Shown: piece by piece, positions 15,590 through 23,749 of the stretch
How positions within the stretch are numbered: position 1 is the stretch's first letter
How the letters are laid out: each line of letters opens with the position of its first letter
Assembly: GCF_900116545.1 (NCBI RefSeq)
Contig: NZ_FPCK01000002.1
Coordinates: 248,001 to 312,000 of the forward strand
Origin: Devosia crocina
Lineage (GTDB): Bacteria; Pseudomonadota; Alphaproteobacteria; Rhizobiales; Devosiaceae
DNA: 64,000 nt
Direction of reading: 5' to 3'
Notes under the pieces: generated by a model
Told to the model about the DNA's origin: nothing
Databases searched by the model: none
Seen by the model: the letters and a program-made list of their open reading frames with translations, nothing else
Made by a program: the position numbers and the translations under genes

Positions 15590-17230
15590 TCAGCCCACCG
15601 CTGTGGCGTGCTGAAGTGTCTCCTCCGCTGCCGAAACCGATGCCGCCTCGGTCTTCAACAGCTTGTATGTGATTGATTCATACAGAGCTTCAAAGGACGC
15701 ATCAATGATATTGGACGACACGCCAATCGTGCTCCAGCGCTCGCCCGAGCCGTCGCGACTTTCCACCAGTACACGGGTGACCGCGCCCGTGCCGCCGTCG
15801 AGGATACGCACTTTGAAATCGGCTAGCTCGAGATCCTCGATCCGCTTGGAATAAACGCCGAGGTCCTTGCGCAAAGCCTGATCCAGTGCGTTGACCGGAC
15901 CATTGCCTTCGGCCACCGACATCAGCAATTCGCCCTCTACGCGAACTTTAACCACCGCCTCGGTCACGGTGACCTCTTCGCCCTGTGCATTGTGACGCCG
16001 TTCGACCATTGCGCGATAATGCTCGACATCGAAAAAGCTGGGTAATGTGCCGAGCACGGAGTGCGCCAGAACTGCGAAGGACGCATCGGCGCCATCGTAG
16101 GAATAGCCGCGCGCTTCGCGTTCCTTGACCGTCGCCAGCAGTTTTTCGAGCCGCGGATCGTCCTTTTCGAGCACGATGCCGTGCCGTGAAAGCGCTGTCA
16201 GCAGGTTCGACTTGCCGGCTTGCTGGCTGACCATGATCGAGCGCTCATTGCCGACGCTTTCGGGCGGCACGTGCTCATAGGTCGAGAAATCCTTAAGCAG
16301 CGCCGAGGCGTGGATACCGGCCTTTGTGGCAAATGCCGATGCGCCGACATAGGGTGCCTGCCGGGCCGGTGCGCGATTGAGCCGATCATCGAACGCGCGC
16401 GAGATGTGCGTCAATCGTTCGAGATGGGCTTCGGTCACGCCTGTCTCGAAACGCTCAGCATAATAGGGCTTCAGGACCAGCGTCGGGATCAACGTGATGA
16501 GATTGGCATTGCCGCACCGTTCGCCAAGCCCGTTGAGCGTGCCCTGAATCTGGCGCACGCCTGCATCCACAGCAGCCAGCGCATTTGCGACGGCTTGGCC
16601 TGTATCGTCGTGGGGGTGGATGCCGAGCTTGTCGCCGGGGGCAAATTTCAGCACCGTACCCACGATCTGGCGCACTTCGGCAGGCATGGTGCCGCCATTG
16701 GTGTCACACAGAACTACCCAGCGTGCGCCCGCTTCGATAGCCCTGGTCACGCAGGACAAAGCATATTCAGGATTGGCCTTGAAGCCGTCGAAGAAGTGCT
16801 CGAGATCGACGAGAACTTCCTTGCCCGCCCCAGAGGCGGTCCGCACGGTGTCGCCAAGGCCTTCGATATGCTCCTCCGTCGTTGAGCCGAGCGCCAGTTT
16901 GACCTGATAGTCCCAAGCCTTGGCAACGAAACACGTGGCTGTAGCGGCAGAGTTGAGGAGGCCCTGGACGCCGGGATCATTGGCAGCAGAGCGCCCTGCC
17001 CGCTTGGTCATGCCGAATGCCGTAAATGTTGCGCTCTTGGTCCGCTTCTCTTCGAAAAAAGCGGTATCGACGGGGTTGGCCCCAGGGTACCCCCCTTCCA
17101 CATAGTCGACGCCGAGCTCCTCGATGAGCCGGGTAATGGCGATCTTGTCCTCGAGCGAGAATTCCACGCCGGCCGTCTGCGCGCCGTCGCGCAGGGTCGT
17201 GTCGAAAAGATAAAGGCGGTCTCGGGACAT
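15590..17230 (-). CDS. cimA: Citramalate synthase
   Basis: A 546-residue enzyme condensing pyruvate and acetyl-CoA to (R)-citramalate, a threonine-independent entry to isoleucine synthesis. The HMGL-like TIM barrel opens with LFDTTLRDGAQTAGVEFSLEDK and includes VLCDTNGGTMP and the metal ligands in GIHPHDDTGQAVANA and QIQGTLNGLGERCGNANL. The C-terminal LeuA allosteric domain (about 410-530) indicates feedback control, probably by isoleucine. Length and the GVEFS signature separate it from 2-isopropylmalate and homocitrate synthases. It follows the second GFA gene by 18 bp and precedes the LysM gene by 8 bp. Confidence 0.92.
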   Translation of the reverse strand: MSRDRLYLFDTTLRDGAQTAGVEFSLEDKIAITRLIEELGVDYVEGGYPGANPVDTAFFEEKRTKSATFTAFGMTKRAGRSAANDPGVQGLLNSAATATCFVAKAWDYQVKLALGSTTEEHIEGLGDTVRTASGAGKEVLVDLEHFFDGFKANPEYALSCVTRAIEAGARWVVLCDTNGGTMPAEVRQIVGTVLKFAPGDKLGIHPHDDTGQAVANALAAVDAGVRQIQGTLNGLGERCGNANLITLIPTLVLKPYYAERFETGVTEAHLERLTHISRAFDDRLNRAPARQAPYVGASAFATKAGIHASALLKDFSTYEHVPPESVGNERSIMVSQQAGKSNLLTALSRHGIVLEKDDPRLEKLLATVKEREARGYSYDGADASFAVLAHSVLGTLPSFFDVEHYRAMVERRHNAQGEEVTVTEAVVKVRVEGELLMSVAEGNGPVNALDQALRKDLGVYSKRIEDLELADFKVRILDGGTGAVTRVLVESRDGSGERWSTIGVSSNIIDASFEALYESITYKLLKTEAASVSAAEETLQHATAVG

Positions 17231-17248
17231 TGGGGGCCTGTCGGTCTG

Positions 17249-17746
17249 TTATTTCAGCGGCCAATCGGCCGTGTCGTGGTCGGGATGCTGGTTGTTGCTG
17301 GCTTTGATGGCCGCAGCCCAATCGGCATCATCCTCGCCGCGGCTGCCGGTGGTGCCGCCATGCGGCAAGGTGGGCAAGCTATCGAACCAAACGACGCGCG
17401 ATTCATTGCCGTCGTTGATCTGCGGCGGAAAGAGCTCGGGATGATCGAGCGAACCGATCGTGAAGTTGACGCGGTTTCCGGTCACGTCTTCATAGAATAG
17501 CGGGGTGCCGCATCTGCTGCAAAATCCGCGATCCACGTGCTCGGAACTGCGGAAACGGGCCGGCGTGCCCCGCGTCCAGGTGATTGCTTCGCGCGGTGCT
17601 GCAACGAGTGAGATGAAAATATTTCCGACTGCTTTCTGGCACATGCGGCAGTGGCAGACATGCGCATTGTCGAACATCTCGGTGGCACGATAGCGCACTG
17701 CGCCGCACTGGCAGCCGCCGCTGACCTCCATCGCATATCGGTCCAT
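17249..17746 (-). CDS. GFA-family (glutathione-dependent formaldehyde-activating-like) zinc protein 1
   Basis: A 165-residue protein of the Gfa/CENP-V fold. Zinc ligands are visible as GGCQCGAVRYRA near the N-terminus, HVCHCRMCQKA, and FCSRCGTPLFYE. Family members bind zinc and were first linked to S-hydroxymethylglutathione formation, but most have no proven reaction. The ATG at 17746 overlaps the TGA of the upstream GFA gene (TGATG), so an upstream in-frame start is unnecessary. Its final residues, NQHPDHDTADWP, are also found in the neighbouring paralogue and are encoded by an exact 38-bp repeat. Confidence 0.85.
   Translation of the reverse strand: MDRYAMEVSGGCQCGAVRYRATEMFDNAHVCHCRMCQKAVGNIFISLVAAPREAITWTRGTPARFRSSEHVDRGFCSRCGTPLFYEDVTGNRVNFTIGSLDHPELFPPQINDGNESRVVWFDSLPTLPHGGTTGSRGEDDADWAAAIKASNNQHPDHDTADWPLK
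17257..17294. repeat. Exact 38-bp direct repeat, copy 1 (other copy 17763-17800)
   Basis: The 38 bases at 17257-17294 recur without mismatch at 17763-17800, 506 bp away. Both copies encode the C-terminal NQHPDHDTADWP of the two GFA paralogues in the same frame, whereas the rest of the genes is diverged. Confidence 0.9.
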
Positions 17747-18219
17747 CACTCTGCTCCCGCAGGCGGCCAATCGGCCGTGTCGTGGTCGGGATGCTGGTTG
17801 GAGTGGATGCCGGCCATGAAATCGCGCCACTCGTCGCTCTCTTCGTCGCGCACGGGCAAGCTCGTCAGCTGCTGGAAGAAGGGTTGCCTGTCACGCGGAT
17901 TGACCTGGATTTCGGGCGCTGCAACCGTAGGATCGTCAAACGTGCCGATGGCCAGTTCAAGCCCAAACCGCGTCTCGTAAGCAAGGGGTGTCCCGCATTC
18001 GCCGCAGAAAGCGCGGCGCGCGGCATTGGAGCTTTGAAACCATTTCGGCTCGCCGCGGGTCCAAATGGCGTTATGCGCCGTCACCAGAGGGCCGAAGAAG
18101 CCTCCGAATGCCTTTTGGCACATGCGGCAATGGCAAATGGATGGACGGCCTAGTCGTGTGACGCGGAACCGGACCGCGCCACACTGGCAGCCACCTGTAT
18201 GGGCTTCACTCTGGGGCAT
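17746..18219 (-). CDS. GFA-family zinc protein 2
   Basis: A 157-residue tandem paralogue of the next gene, with the same zinc-binding pattern: GGCQCGAVRFRV, SICHCRMCQKAFGGFFG and FCGECGTPLAYE. Outside these motifs the two are clearly diverged. The start used (18219) lies 14 bp inside the end of the VOC gene; an in-frame ATG at 18237 is possible and neither has a strong ribosome site. The gene order VOC-GFA-GFA suggests a small detoxification or aldehyde-handling unit, though no substrate is indicated. Confidence 0.83.
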   Translation of the reverse strand: MPQSEAHTGGCQCGAVRFRVTRLGRPSICHCRMCQKAFGGFFGPLVTAHNAIWTRGEPKWFQSSNAARRAFCGECGTPLAYETRFGLELAIGTFDDPTVAAPEIQVNPRDRQPFFQQLTSLPVRDEESDEWRDFMAGIHSNQHPDHDTADWPPAGAE

Positions 18220-18589
18220 GACAAACCGCTTCGACATTGTTGCCATCGGGATCGACGACAAACGCTCCGTAGTAATTGGGGTGGTACTGCGGGCGCAGAC
18301 CTGGTGTGCCATTGTCTACCCCACCATTGGCCATGGCCGCGGCATAGAACGCATCGACTGCAGCCCGCGAGGATGCCTGGAACGCATAGTGCCGCCCCGG
18401 CCCTGTGTCCTTGCTCTCGGTCAGCCAGAAGTCAGGCTTGTTCGCACCGTATCCACCGACCTTGACACCACCAGTAAATTGCTCCGGAATTTCCTGGATC
18501 AGGCTAAAGCCAAGCGGGGCAAAGGCGGCATCATAAAATGCCTTGGCCCTGGTCCAGTCCGCGACAAGAATTCCCACGTGATCAAGCAT
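18206..18589 (-). CDS. VOC-superfamily (glyoxalase/bleomycin-resistance-like) protein
   Basis: A 127-residue single-domain VOC protein: LDHVGILVADWTRAKAFYDAAF opens the fold and YYGAFVVDPDGNNVEAVCH closes it, with His/Glu positions expected of the metal site. Lactoylglutathione lyases, dioxygenases and resistance proteins share this fold, so the activity is open. The start at 18589 is chosen because AGAGGAG stands eight bases upstream; a GTG nine bases earlier would leave no spacing. It leads the VOC-GFA-GFA set and overlaps the next gene by 14 bp. Confidence 0.85.
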   Translation of the reverse strand: MLDHVGILVADWTRAKAFYDAAFAPLGFSLIQEIPEQFTGGVKVGGYGANKPDFWLTESKDTGPGRHYAFQASSRAAVDAFYAAAMANGGVDNGTPGLRPQYHPNYYGAFVVDPDGNNVEAVCHAPE

Positions 18590-18652
18590 GCTTTGCACTC
18601 CTCTGTTGAGACAAGGAGCAGAGTACGGCGGCAGCGTCAGAGGCTGGCAGCA

Positions 18653-19159
18653 TCATGATCGCTCCTCGTGAAGAGCTGTCCACAGTGCGTCCATCACCTC
18701 ATCGGGGCGAGCGAGGATGTCGTTGTTCCAGAAGCGAATAAGGTGAAAGCCGCGGCGTCGCAGCTCGGCATCACGCACGCTGTCGGCAGCACTCTCTGCG
18801 TGTTGGCTGCCATCAGCCTCGACGATGAGCTTGGCACCATAGCAAACAAAATCGGCGATGAAGGGGCCAATTGGCACCTGACGCCGGAACTTGAATTCAT
18901 CGAACCGGCGATCACGCAGCATTAGCCAAAGCCTGGCTTCAGCCTCGGTCGGCTCCCGACGCATTTCTCGCGCATGATGCAGAAGCTTCGAAGACGCAGA
19001 TAGGGCCCCCTCATCCGCCCGTTGGGCACCTTCTCCCACGAGGGGAGAAGGGGGGCCGGTGAATGAGGTGACATTCTTGGCAAATACCGCTGCACCCTTC
19101 TCCCCTCGTGGGAGAAGGAGGCGCGCAGCGTCGGATGAGGGGGTTTCCTGGTCAGCCAT
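18653..19159 (-). CDS. DUF559 endonuclease-like protein carrying an in-frame palindromic element
   Basis: A 168-residue protein whose C-terminal 110 residues are a DUF559 domain (Vsr/PD-(D/E)XK-like fold): RREPTEAEARLWLMLRDRR, FRRQVPIGPFIADFVCY, KLIVEADGSQH, RRRGFHLIRFWNNDIL. The chosen ATG has GTGAGG five bases upstream, overlapping the end of cysS, which begins 6 bp away. Residues about 6-52 are translated from a RIME-like repeat (19005-19143) and match nothing else in the family, so they look like an insertion tolerated in frame. If translation instead began at the ATG at 18964 the protein would have normal DUF559 size. Nuclease activity is inferred only. Confidence 0.75.
   Translation of the reverse strand: MADQETPSSDAARLLLPRGEKGAAVFAKNVTSFTGPPSPLVGEGAQRADEGALSASSKLLHHAREMRREPTEAEARLWLMLRDRRFDEFKFRRQVPIGPFIADFVCYGAKLIVEADGSQHAESAADSVRDAELRRRGFHLIRFWNNDILARPDEVMDALWTALHEERS
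19005..19143. repeat. RIME-like palindromic repeat inside the DUF559 gene
   Basis: Two inverted halves face each other: CCCTCATCCG near 19007 pairs with CGGATGAGGG near 19141, and CCTTCTCCCACGAGGGGAGA (from 19029) pairs with its complement ending at 19118. Each half also folds on itself (TTCTCCC/GGGAGAA). This is the pattern of rhizobial intergenic mosaic elements. Here it is within a reading frame rather than between genes. Confidence 0.75.
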
Positions 19160-19165
19160 TAAACC

Positions 19166-20584
19166 TCACCGCTTCACTTCCCACTTCGTTTGCCGCTGGC
19201 CGGTTTCGTCCTTGTAGTCGAGAAGTGCCACGCCTTGGGCGGCGAGGTCGGTACGGATGGCGTCGGCCTTGGCGAAGTCCTTGGCGTTGAGTGCGTCGAG
19301 GCGTTCGGCGATGGCCTTGGCTATATAAGGCGGGGCTTCCCAGCCATCGTTGGAATCAATGAGGCTATCGAGGCTGAAGCCAAGGAAACGCAGCGTCGCG
19401 GCGAGGCATTGCTTGGCGTTGCCTTCCTCGCGATTGGCTTTTTTCGCGATATAGTCGAGCGCGACGCTGGCCCGATGGAAGTTGAGATCGTCGGCCAGTT
19501 CGGTGATGACCGAAGCATCGGGGCCATCTTCGGCAGAAAGCGTTGCGCCGCGAGCGGCCCGCTGCCAGTCGCGCAGTTTTGCCTCGGCCTCCTCGAGCCG
19601 CTTGACTGAAAAGTCGATCGGCTCGCGGTAGTGCGTCATCAGCATGGCGAGGCGCAGCACGTCCCCGATCCAGGCGCGACCACCCATGGCGCCGGTTTCC
19701 AGCAGCTCGTTGATGGTGACGAAGTTCCCCAAGCTCTTGGACATCTTCTGTCCCTCGACCTGAAGAAATCCGTTGTGCATCCAGACATTGGCCATGGCAT
19801 GGGTGCCGTGAGCGCAACGGGACTGGGCGATCTCATTTTCGTGGTGCGGAAAGATCAGATCGAGCCCGCCGCCGTGGATGTCGAAGGTCTTGCCCAGATA
19901 GCGCTCGGACATGGCGGAGCATTCGATATGCCAGCCAGGGCGGCCGCGCCCCCATGGACTCTCCCAACCCGGTTCGGTTTCGGAGGACAGCTTCCAGAGA
20001 ACGAAGTCGGCGGGGTCTTCCTTGTGAGCGTCTACAGCCACGCGGGCGCCGGCAAGGTTGTCTTCAAGATTGCGCCCCGACAACTGACCGTAGTCATTCA
20101 TCGAGCGTGTGCGGAACAGCACTTCTCCACCCGCGTCATAGGCGTGGTTCTTCTCGATCAGAGCCGAGATGATGGTCTGCATCTCCGCGATATTCTCTGT
20201 GGCACGGGGCTGATGCGTCGGCTCGAGCGTGCCGAGCGATTTCACATCGGCAAGAAATTGCGCCTCGGTTTTCTGGGTCACCCGGCGGATGGCCTCGTTG
20301 AGAGGCAAGTCCGGAAAATCCTTGAGCGCCCGCGCGTTGATCTTGTCATCGACATCGGTGATGTTGCGCACATAGGTCACGTGGCTCTCGCCATAAACGT
20401 GGCGCAGCAGGCGGAACAGCACATCGAAGACGATGACCGGCCGCGCATTGCCGATATGGGCAAAATCGTAGACCGTAGGTCCGCAGACATACATGCGCAC
20501 ATTTTTCGCATCCATCGGCGCGAACGGCGCCTTGGTGCGATTGAGCGTATTGTAGAGATGGATCTGCGGCGTTGCCGTGGTCAT
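19166..20584 (-). CDS. cysS: Cysteinyl-tRNA synthetase
   Basis: A 472-residue class I synthetase charging tRNA-Cys. HIGN at residues 43-46 is the HIGH motif; KMSKS starts at 280. Zinc ligands are in [18 protein letters not shown] and the HHENE sequence, the features that give CysRS its cysteine specificity. The ATG at 20584 begins the usual N-terminal strand ([14 protein letters not shown]). It is the first gene of a minus-strand run reaching to the LysM gene and lies downstream of a 270-bp gap holding the cytochrome terminator. Confidence 0.95.
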   Translation of the reverse strand: MTTATPQIHLYNTLNRTKAPFAPMDAKNVRMYVCGPTVYDFAHIGNARPVIVFDVLFRLLRHVYGESHVTYVRNITDVDDKINARALKDFPDLPLNEAIRRVTQKTEAQFLADVKSLGTLEPTHQPRATENIAEMQTIISALIEKNHAYDAGGEVLFRTRSMNDYGQLSGRNLEDNLAGARVAVDAHKEDPADFVLWKLSSETEPGWESPWGRGRPGWHIECSAMSERYLGKTFDIHGGGLDLIFPHHENEIAQSRCAHGTHAMANVWMHNGFLQVEGQKMSKSLGNFVTINELLETGAMGGRAWIGDVLRLAMLMTHYREPIDFSVKRLEEAEAKLRDWQRAARGATLSAEDGPDASVITELADDLNFHRASVALDYIAKKANREEGNAKQCLAATLRFLGFSLDSLIDSNDGWEAPPYIAKAIAERLDALNAKDFAKADAIRTDLAAQGVALLDYKDETGQRQTKWEVKR

Positions 20585-20768
20585 CGAGAGGTCCTGTGGG
20601 CCAGACGGTATGGTGCTCTGGCGGGGAGCCTCTATCCTTTGATATCTATCGGGATGAAGAAGACCGCTCCGCCAACGCTTGGGTTAGCAGGTAATAATGC
20701 AGGCGGTAATGGTGCACTTGGTCTTCATGAGGCCAGAGATTGGCCGGAGCAGGACAAGAAAGCAAGCG

Positions 20769-20800
20769 CAAAAGAAAAGAGGGCGACCCGAAGGCCGCCC
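20769..20800 (-). terminator. Terminator of the cytochrome c' gene
   Basis: Read on the minus strand, GGGCGGCC, a TTCG tetraloop and GGTCGCCC form the stem (20781-20800), followed by TCTTTTCTTTT. It lies 56 bp after the cytochrome stop codon. The rest of the 20585-20855 gap shows no gene. Confidence 0.8.
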
Positions 20801-20855
20801 ATTTCGCTTTGGAGGCGAATATCATCCCGAAGGACGATCGAAAGCGCGGCCGGTT

Positions 20856-21305
20856 TCAGCCGCGGAACTGTTGGTGACATTGGCCACACGTGGCGCCGAT
20901 CGTCTGCAAGGCTGCTGCATAGGCAGAAGCGTCGCCACTTTCGGCGGCAGTGAGGCCGCTTTCGGCAGCCGCTAAGCCCGTATCGACAATCGCGGTGAAG
21001 GCGTCCCAATTCTCCCAAATGGCGGGAAGTGCTTCAGATTCGCCAACATTAGAGCCCTCGGGAAAGAGCTCGGCCATGTGGCTATAGTTGTCGCGCAGCG
21101 TAGTCATAGCGGCAACAGCATCGGCGCCGGTCAGGCTGCCGGCGCTGCGCAGCGTCGCGCCATTTTCGCGCATGGTCTGTTCACGCAGAGCCACCGCCTC
21201 TTCCGGCGTTGCAGGCGCCACAAAGGCATCCTGAGCAAAGGCGGCGATCGTGCCGGCTGCGAGGAGACCTGCAATCGCGATCGAAGAGAACTTCGAAAAT
21301 CCCAT
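20856..21305 (-). CDS. Class II cytochrome c (cytochrome c'-type)
   Basis: A 149-residue periplasmic haem protein. A signal peptide (SSIAIAGLLAAGTIAAFAQ) ends near residue 25. The rest is a four-helix bundle with a single C-terminal haem site CGQCH at 140-144, as in cytochrome c', whose members bind NO or CO or carry electrons. The start at 21305 has GAGGG upstream; longer in-frame starts add no signal-peptide logic. Haem attachment would depend on the Ccm system encoded at the far end of this window. Confidence 0.88.
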   Translation of the reverse strand: MGFSKFSSIAIAGLLAAGTIAAFAQDAFVAPATPEEAVALREQTMRENGATLRSAGSLTGADAVAAMTTLRDNYSHMAELFPEGSNVGESEALPAIWENWDAFTAIVDTGLAAAESGLTAAESGDASAYAAALQTIGATCGQCHQQFRG

Positions 21306-21440
21306 TGAATACACCCTCAACGTGTTGTGCATGTCCAGCGATTCCATCACCGGTATCGTGCTGCCGCTCTCCCCCAACGGTCGAGGCAGACTGCCACGGG
21401 GCAACGGCATGCCCAACGCCAACACGGGAATGTTACCGAA

Positions 21441-22454
21441 TTACGATGGAGGGCTCAAAACCACAACAGACTGATCAATTTCGCCAAATGGCGGACGCTG
21501 ACCGGACTGCACCGCGAAGATCCTGAGCCTGTCTCCAGCCTTGAGGAACTGGGTTCGCGCCCGGCCGAATCGTGCCTTTTCCGCAGTGCGCGCTTCGGCG
21601 ATGCAGGCAAAGCCGATCCCGTCCTCTTTTATCGGCAACACCTCGTCGTGGTGATTGGCGATGGTGCCCGACCCCACGATCGTACCCGCGCCCAGCTGAC
21701 GGGTGCGCGCTGCTTCCACGATCAGGTCGACCAGGTCGAAGTGGACGTCGCGCCCGGCATTGGGCTGGCCATATAGTGTTCCGTTGACCTCGATGCGGAC
21801 CTTGAGGTGGAGCTTGTTGTCGCGGAAGGCGTCGCCCAGCCCTTCCGGAGTGATCGCTACAGGAGCGAAGGTGGTCGAGGGTTTGGAGTGAAAAAAACCG
21901 AACCCGTTCTGCAGATCGTCAGCCACGAGACGCCGTAGCGAAACGTCATTGCAGATCGTGACGAGCCGGATTGCCGCGGCGGCCTGCTCGCGACTGGGCC
22001 GCATGGGTACAGGGCCGGTGATCACTGCCACTTCCGCTTCGAAGTCAAGCGCCAGGTCCTCCTCCGGCACTACGATCGGATCAGATGCGGCTGAAAGGGA
22101 ATCGGAGCCGCCTTGGTAAAGCAGCGGCCGAATCGACTGCAGCTCCTCGTCCTTGCTGCCCTTAAGGGAGCGGACGCGTTCAAGATGCCCCATATAGCCC
22201 GCCCCATCGATCCACTGATAGGCGCGGGGCAAAGGTGCAAGAGCCGCGCTTGGCTCGAACGCCTGCCCTGCTATTGCTCCCCCCTCGAGATGCCCAGCAA
22301 GCTCGGCTAGCAGGGGCGCGCATCGCTCCCAATCGTCGAGCGCGGCCTGGAGGCTGGGCGCAATGCGCCCGGCAGAAACGCAGCGGGCAAGATCTTTGGA
22401 GACGACTACCAATTGCCCGTCGGGACGGTTGGAACGCAGCGTGGCGAGTTTCAT
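21441..22454 (-). CDS. Fumarylacetoacetate hydrolase (FAH) family protein
   Basis: A 337-residue metal-dependent C-C hydrolase family member. The metal-binding glutamates are in LDFEAEVAVITGP, with NDVSLRRL before the substrate pocket, FFHSKPSTTFAPVAI as the FAH-type HSKPSTSFSP motif, and LGAGTIVGSGTIANHH at the C-terminal core. True fumarylacetoacetase acts in tyrosine breakdown; no other gene of that pathway is adjacent, so a different acylpyruvate-like substrate is possible. It is probably transcribed alone or into the cytochrome gene 135 bp downstream. Confidence 0.85.
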   Translation of the reverse strand: MKLATLRSNRPDGQLVVVSKDLARCVSAGRIAPSLQAALDDWERCAPLLAELAGHLEGGAIAGQAFEPSAALAPLPRAYQWIDGAGYMGHLERVRSLKGSKDEELQSIRPLLYQGGSDSLSAASDPIVVPEEDLALDFEAEVAVITGPVPMRPSREQAAAAIRLVTICNDVSLRRLVADDLQNGFGFFHSKPSTTFAPVAITPEGLGDAFRDNKLHLKVRIEVNGTLYGQPNAGRDVHFDLVDLIVEAARTRQLGAGTIVGSGTIANHHDEVLPIKEDGIGFACIAEARTAEKARFGRARTQFLKAGDRLRIFAVQSGQRPPFGEIDQSVVVLSPPS

Positions 22455-22594
22455 GGGATCGACGATCTCCTCAAAAGTGTTGCCCGGCGGCGCTATCGAC
22501 CGGAAGCTTGGGTGCTATAGTGTTGCATCGCCCCCTCACGATATCTTAAGGGCGGTGACGGGCTGCAGGTTGCGGCCGACAACAGGACGACTTC

Positions 22595-23749
22595 GTGCAC
22601 ATTTTTACCTCCGGCCTTCGCGTTCCGTTTCTGCTGCTGCTCGCCGCGTTTGTTTTCGCGCTGGATGTGCAGACTGTCTATGCCCAGTCGAGTCAGTGCC
22701 GACAGCTTGAAAATGCACTGCGCCAGTTTGATCGGAACGGCGATTTCCGTCAGATGCAGAACAATTCCGGCGCCGCACGGCAGTTGGCGCGCGACGTACA
22801 GAACGCGGAAAGCCAGTATATCCGCCAGGGCTGCAATGACGATGCGCGTGCCGGCCGGCAACTGACCCAACAGTGCCAGCAGATTGCACGAACCGTTTTG
22901 CGCCTGCGCGCCGATTACGCCGAAGTCGCCCAATCGGTTGAAACGGCGACAGCCGTGGCCAGCCAGCGCGAAGCGATCCTTCAGGAAATGGCGCGCTTTG
23001 GGTGCAATGCCGGCTCAAGCGCCAATTTCAGCCAGGACCGTCAGAGCGTTTTCGACCGTGTCTTCGGCACAACGTCCGAGGGCGATTTCACCAATGGCGA
23101 CTTCGTGGATGGCGGCGATTACTGGGGCTATCAGGGCTATGCGACAGTGCGCACCGTTTGCGTGCGTCTCTCGGACGGCTACTTCTGGCCCATCAGCTAT
23201 TCCACCCTGCCCGACTATGTCGGCAATGATGCGCAGCAGTGCCAGGCCATGTGCCCCAATACGCAGGTGGATCTTTATTATTACGACAATCCCGGGCAGG
23301 AACCCGAGCAGATGCGCAACATGTCGGGCTCGCCCTACACGTCTCTGCCGACAGCCTTCGCCTATCGCAATAAGTTCGATACCAGCGCTTCATGCCGGGC
23401 AGCGCCACAGGCCGATGGGTCGGTCACGGTTGCGGCCTCAGGCGATGAAAACGGACGATCGATGCTGACCATCGGCAACGCCACCTTTCCCATGCCGTTG
23501 CGCGATCCGCGCGGTGTAACTCCGGTGGCGGTTGCCGCGGCTACTGCAGAGGAAGTCAGCACTGTCGCCATGGTCGATGTGCCCCTGCCGCGCCGCCGGC
23601 CTGCCGGACCCGGCGAAGTTGCAGCGCGCCCCGCCAGCAATCAGACGCCGGCAGAGGCCGAGTTGCGGATCGTGCACTTCGGGGAAAAGACGGTCAGGGT
23701 AGTCGGTCCAGACACGCCCTACGCCCAAGCAGGACGAGCAGGGACTTAA
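22595..23749 (+). CDS. DUF2865 secreted protein
   Basis: A 384-residue exported protein. A signal peptide ([20 protein letters not shown]) ends near residue 31. The mature N-terminal half is helical with paired cysteines ([29 protein letters not shown]), followed by the DUF2865 core: [53 protein letters not shown]. This family is restricted to alphaproteobacteria and has no known function. Translation starts at a GTG with AGGAC upstream. The last 56 bp overlap the 3' end of the convergent gltX gene. Confidence 0.82.
   Translation: MHIFTSGLRVPFLLLLAAFVFALDVQTVYAQSSQCRQLENALRQFDRNGDFRQMQNNSGAARQLARDVQNAESQYIRQGCNDDARAGRQLTQQCQQIARTVLRLRADYAEVAQSVETATAVASQREAILQEMARFGCNAGSSANFSQDRQSVFDRVFGTTSEGDFTNGDFVDGGDYWGYQGYATVRTVCVRLSDGYFWPISYSTLPDYVGNDAQQCQAMCPNTQVDLYYYDNPGQEPEQMRNMSGSPYTSLPTAFAYRNKFDTSASCRAAPQADGSVTVAASGDENGRSMLTIGNATFPMPLRDPRGVTPVAVAAATAEEVSTVAMVDVPLPRRRPAGPGEVAARPASNQTPAEAELRIVHFGEKTVRVVGPDTPYAQAGRAGT

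Noticed and set aside
18653..19159. Transposase or restriction gene in a mobile island
   Set aside because: DUF559 proteins are common single genes; there are no target-site duplications, terminal repeats with a transposase, or other island genes.
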